This document shows positions 61,403 through 64,000 of a stretch of 64,000 bases of DNA, in pieces. Positions within the stretch are counted from its first letter, which is position 1. Each line of letters begins with the position of its first letter. The notes under the pieces are model-generated. The model searched no databases. It was given only the letters and a program-made list of their open reading frames with translations, and was not told the origin of the DNA. Source of the stretch: Pseudomonadota bacterium (GTDB lineage: Bacteria > Desulfobacterota > Desulfovibrionia > Desulfovibrionales > Desulfomicrobiaceae); contig JAEWKZ010000093.1 of the NCBI GenBank assembly GCA_023393525.1, positions 1 through 64,000 on the forward strand. The letters are read 5' to 3'. Both the position numbers and the translations under genes were made by a program.

Positions 61403-62179
61403 TCACCAGAATTTGAACCAGGGGCGTTTCTTGGGCAGGGGCAGAGGCGCGAAATCCGCCAGGGGCAAGGGCTCGTCGCGGATGATCGCCTGAGGGTGCG
61501 TTTTCACCAGACGCAAGGAGTCATCGGGCCCCACGATTTCTCCAGCTGCGGCCCACGCCTCCCGAAGCAGGGGACGGCGGTTTTGGACGCCGTGGCCATC
61601 ACTGGCCAGAAAATGAACCAGGCGGTGCTCCAGCAGGAGGCGGCAGAGGGCGGCGACCTCCGGCCCCAGCCTGCCGAGCAGGCTGGCCGCGGTGATCTGC
61701 ACCGCCACTCCCCTCTCGACCCAGGCCTGGAGGCGCGCCGGATCGCGCAGAATGAAGGGGTATCGCTCGGGATGGGCCAGAACAATTCGCCGGCCCGAAT
61801 GGATGAAACGCAGCAGGAAATCATCGATCCCGGCAGGCGGTAAAGCGCCGGGCAACTCAAGCAGCACCCAGGCCCCCTTGTTCAGGGTTGCCAGACGCCC
61901 CCCCGCGAGGCCGGCCTCCAGATCTCCGTCCAGGCTGAGTTCGCTTCCGGGCCAGACATCGAAAGCTATGGCCTCGGACTGCAAGCGCAGCCGAAGCGCG
62001 TCCACGGCTGCTTCGATGTCGCCTCGCTCGTTGGGCCAGAGCATCGGATGCCAGTGCGGAGTGCAAAGCGCCCCACTGATCCCGTCGGCCGCAGCCAGGC
62101 GGATCATGGCCAGAGATTCGTCCATGTTCGCAGGTCCGTCGTCCATTCCGGGAAGCAGGTGGCAATGAATATCAATCAT
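61403..62179 (-). CDS. CpsB/YwqE-type tyrosine-protein phosphatase
   Basis: A 258-residue PHP-fold metal-dependent phosphatase. Metal ligands are seen in IDIHCHLLPGMDDGP, CTPHWHPMLWP, GSELSLDG, VLAHPERYPF and FLASDGHGVQ. Such enzymes remove phosphate from Wzc-type kinases and so control chain synthesis. It is transcribed against its neighbours and divergently from the sugar transferase at 62343. The C-terminal 15 residues are basic and Pro-rich. Confidence 0.92.
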   Translation of the reverse strand: MIDIHCHLLPGMDDGPANMDESLAMIRLAAADGISGALCTPHWHPMLWPNERGDIEAAVDALRLRLQSEAIAFDVWPGSELSLDGDLEAGLAGGRLATLNKGAWVLLELPGALPPAGIDDFLLRFIHSGRRIVLAHPERYPFILRDPARLQAWVERGVAVQITAASLLGRLGPEVAALCRLLLEHRLVHFLASDGHGVQNRRPLLREAWAAAGEIVGPDDSLRLVKTHPQAIIRDEPLPLADFAPLPLPKKRPWFKFW

Positions 62180-62342
62180 GACGCCTGCTTCAAAGATGGA
62201 TCTTTTTCATGATGGACGAGGGGAAAGAAATCCGTGCGGGCGACACCCATAATTGTAAACACTTTCTCCGTCTTCAACCGCTTTTTTTGTGACCGACGAT
62301 GTTCATGCATGGTTTGAAAAGCAATATCAAGGATCTTCAAGA

Positions 62343-63722
62343 ATGACTTTTTCATCGAGAATATCCACATTGACCCGCATCGCCGAACTTCTGGCGATTG
62401 TGGGCGCCATGCTCCTGGCCCACCGACTCCATCCCATCGGCGATCCCGCCAGCCTCGCCATCAGCGCCCTGCTCGGGGCCATCGTGTATTCCTTTGCCTC
62501 AGAACTGACCGGAGCCTACGGCGAATTGCGCCTGCGCCCCTTCATCATCGAGGCCCGCCGCGTTCTTGGCGCCTGGATACTGACGTTCCTCTGCCTGGTG
62601 CTCATATCCTGGGCGCTCAAGTTCACCGCCACCTTTTCCCGACTGCAGATCGGTCTCTGGGTCGTCATCGGCGCGGCCATGCTCACGGGTTCACGCTGGA
62701 GCATCCGAGCGCTGCTGCGCGTCCACCGCCGCCGGGGGCGCAACCAACGCCACGCCGTGCTGATCGGCGCGGGCGATCTGGCCCGGCAGTGGCTCCAGAC
62801 CATAAACGCCTATCCGGAACTTGGAATCAGGCCCGTGGCCGCCTTCGACGACGACCCGGCCAAGATCGGCGGCACGTGCGAAGGCGTTCCGGTTCTGGAG
62901 CGCTGCGCCCAGGCGGTGCGGTACGTCAACGAACATCGCGTGCCCATGGTCTTCGTCGCCCTGCCCCTTCGCGCCGAAGAACGGACGCGCTTTGTTCTGG
63001 GGCAATTCCTGAGCAGTCCGGCCAACGTCTACATCATCCCGGACTTTTTCACCTTTGAGCTCATGAACCTCAATGCATTCCAGGTCGTCGGAACACCTGT
63101 CATCGCGCTCTCCGCATCGTCCATGTCGAAGCGCAAGGAGATTCTCAAACGCGCCGAAGACCTGATCCTCGGAACCCTGGCCCTCATTGTCGCCACCCCG
63201 CTGATGCTGCTCATCGCCCTGGTCATCAAACTCTCCTCGTCCGGGCCGGTTTTCTTCCGGCAATGCCGGCATGGGCTGTATGGAGAGGAAATCCGGGTCT
63301 GGAAATTCAGGACCATGAACGTGACGGAGAATGGACGAAACTTCCGGCAGGCGGTCAAAAACGACAGCAGGGTCACCCCCTTCGGGGCCCTGCTTCGCCG
63401 CACCTCCCTGGATGAACTGCCGCAACTGTTCAACGTGCTGGCCGGCACCATGAGCCTGGTCGGCCCCAGGCCGCACCCCGTGGCTCAGAACGAGAGCTTT
63501 CGCGAACTTTTGCCGGGCTACATATGGCGCCTCAAGATCAAACCCGGGATCACAGGCTGGGCCCAGGTCAACGGCTGGCGCGGCGAGACGGACACGGTCG
63601 AAAAGATGGAACAACGCATGCTTCACGATCTCCATTACATCGAAAACTGGACGCTGTCCTTTGATATCTGGATATTGTGGAAGACGATTTGGCGGGGATT
63701 CGTGAACCCGAACGCATACTGA
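62343..63722 (+). CDS. polyprenyl-phosphate hexose-1-phosphate transferase (WcaJ/WbaP type)
   Basis: A 459-residue membrane enzyme that starts repeat-unit synthesis by moving a sugar phosphate to undecaprenyl phosphate. Four or five N-terminal helices, a Rossmann-like middle (AVLIGAGDLARQWLQ) and a re-entrant helix (LILGTLALIVATPLMLLIAL) precede the catalytic domain. This shows VWKFRTM, RRTSLDELPQLFNVLAGTMS, LVGPRPHP and KPGITGWAQVNGWRG. ATG 62343 has AAGGA upstream. Confidence 0.94.
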   Translation: MTFSSRISTLTRIAELLAIVGAMLLAHRLHPIGDPASLAISALLGAIVYSFASELTGAYGELRLRPFIIEARRVLGAWILTFLCLVLISWALKFTATFSRLQIGLWVVIGAAMLTGSRWSIRALLRVHRRRGRNQRHAVLIGAGDLARQWLQTINAYPELGIRPVAAFDDDPAKIGGTCEGVPVLERCAQAVRYVNEHRVPMVFVALPLRAEERTRFVLGQFLSSPANVYIIPDFFTFELMNLNAFQVVGTPVIALSASSMSKRKEILKRAEDLILGTLALIVATPLMLLIALVIKLSSSGPVFFRQCRHGLYGEEIRVWKFRTMNVTENGRNFRQAVKNDSRVTPFGALLRRTSLDELPQLFNVLAGTMSLVGPRPHPVAQNESFRELLPGYIWRLKIKPGITGWAQVNGWRGETDTVEKMEQRMLHDLHYIENWTLSFDIWILWKTIWRGFVNPNAY

Positions 63723-63777
63723 GGAAGGGCTTCCTGCTCCGCGCCACTCTGCAACCTCGCATCGGTCCGAAATAATT

Positions 63778-64000
63778 TTGCTCATCTCTTCACCACAACA
63801 CCGCGCTACTTTCGCCGCCATTTGCCACTGGACAGGACGGGGCTTCTGGGCCGTGACCGACCAGGCCCTCTTTGCCGGCACCAACTTCCTGACCAGCATC
63901 CTCCTGGCTCGCTGGCTGGAACCGGCGGCCTACGGCGCATTCTCCCTGGCCTATGCCGTCTTCCTGCTGGTCGGCACCCTGCATGCAGGCCTGCTGACGG
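63778..64000 (+). CDS. Wzx-type polysaccharide flippase, N-terminal part
   Basis: The reading continues to the window edge. From about 63841 it encodes FWAVTDQALFAGTNFLTSIL, then LARWLEPAAYGAFSLAYAVF, the first helices of a lipid-linked oligosaccharide flippase of the MVF/MATE-like class. No ATG or strong ribosome site is seen; TTG at 63778 is the best in-frame start. It would move the lipid-linked unit made by the sugar transferase just upstream. The rest lies outside the window. Confidence 0.7.
   Translation, partial: MLISSPQHRATFAAICHWTGRGFWAVTDQALFAGTNFLTSILLARWLEPAAYGAFSLAYAVFLLVGTLHAGLLT

Overview
The window is GC-rich bacterial chromosome, most likely from a sulfate-reducing deltaproteobacterium of the Desulfovibrionales (Desulfomicrobium- or Desulfovibrio-like). 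This is inferred from gene content: an exported CbiK-type cobaltochelatase in front of an anaerobic (cobalt-early) cobalamin operon, Lut-type lactate oxidation genes with fused iron-sulfur subunits, two TRAP carboxylate transporters, and a futalosine-pathway menaquinone gene. No rRNA or intact tRNA is present, so the genus is a guess.

Left edge (1-5.5 kb) is accessory DNA. The 3' half of a tRNA-Asp(GTC) gene with its own terminator marks the end of an element lying mostly to the left. Next come two facing arrays of 9-base repeats and a frameshifted four-helix-bundle gene of the S23/bAvd type. A cell-envelope M23 peptidase-like gene follows. A complete IS66-family insertion (2691-5097, tnpA-tnpB-tnpC) with matched inverted ends has cut the last codons off a small exported protein gene.

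5.7-9.4 kb: a TetR-dctP-dctQ-dctM operon with two operator-like boxes upstream. 9.47-20.2 kb: a cobalamin riboswitch and a ten-gene operon, cbiK, an ABC importer (permease, ATPase, binding protein), cbiL, cbiA, cbiD, cbiET, cbiFG and cbiH, nearly all overlapping by a few bases. 20-26.4 kb: a glycosyltransferase, a diguanylate cyclase and a second TRAP operon. 26.7-33.7 kb: a large FAD/FeS 2-hydroxyacid dehydrogenase, a cupin lipoprotein, a HEAT-repeat protein and lutC-lutBA. 33.9-37.1 kb: DsbD and a thioredoxin-CcdA-like membrane fusion.

37-51.3 kb is mostly housekeeping: GIY-YIG, haemolysin III and NYN proteins; an M24 peptidase coupled to mqnC; YkgJ and J-domain proteins; lolA; an MFS transporter; a long leftward run of uup, DUF2721, a zinc-ribbon protein, panC, panD, panB and then a PilZ protein; a YugP-like protease and an AI-2E family transporter. 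51.6 kb starts a long-chain acyl-CoA ligase.

53.7-64 kb is an exopolysaccharide locus: O-antigen ligase/polymerase, a Wzc-type tyrosine autokinase with an unknown envelope protein, a Wza-type export lipoprotein, an unknown glycine-rich exported protein, a CpsB/YwqE-type phosphatase, a polyprenyl-phosphate sugar transferase and the start of a flippase cut by the window edge.

The most unusual feature is the inverted pair of 9-base repeat arrays beside the four-helix-bundle gene at 515-1381. The unrecognised exopolysaccharide proteins (55148-56482 and 60512-61243) are the next most interesting.
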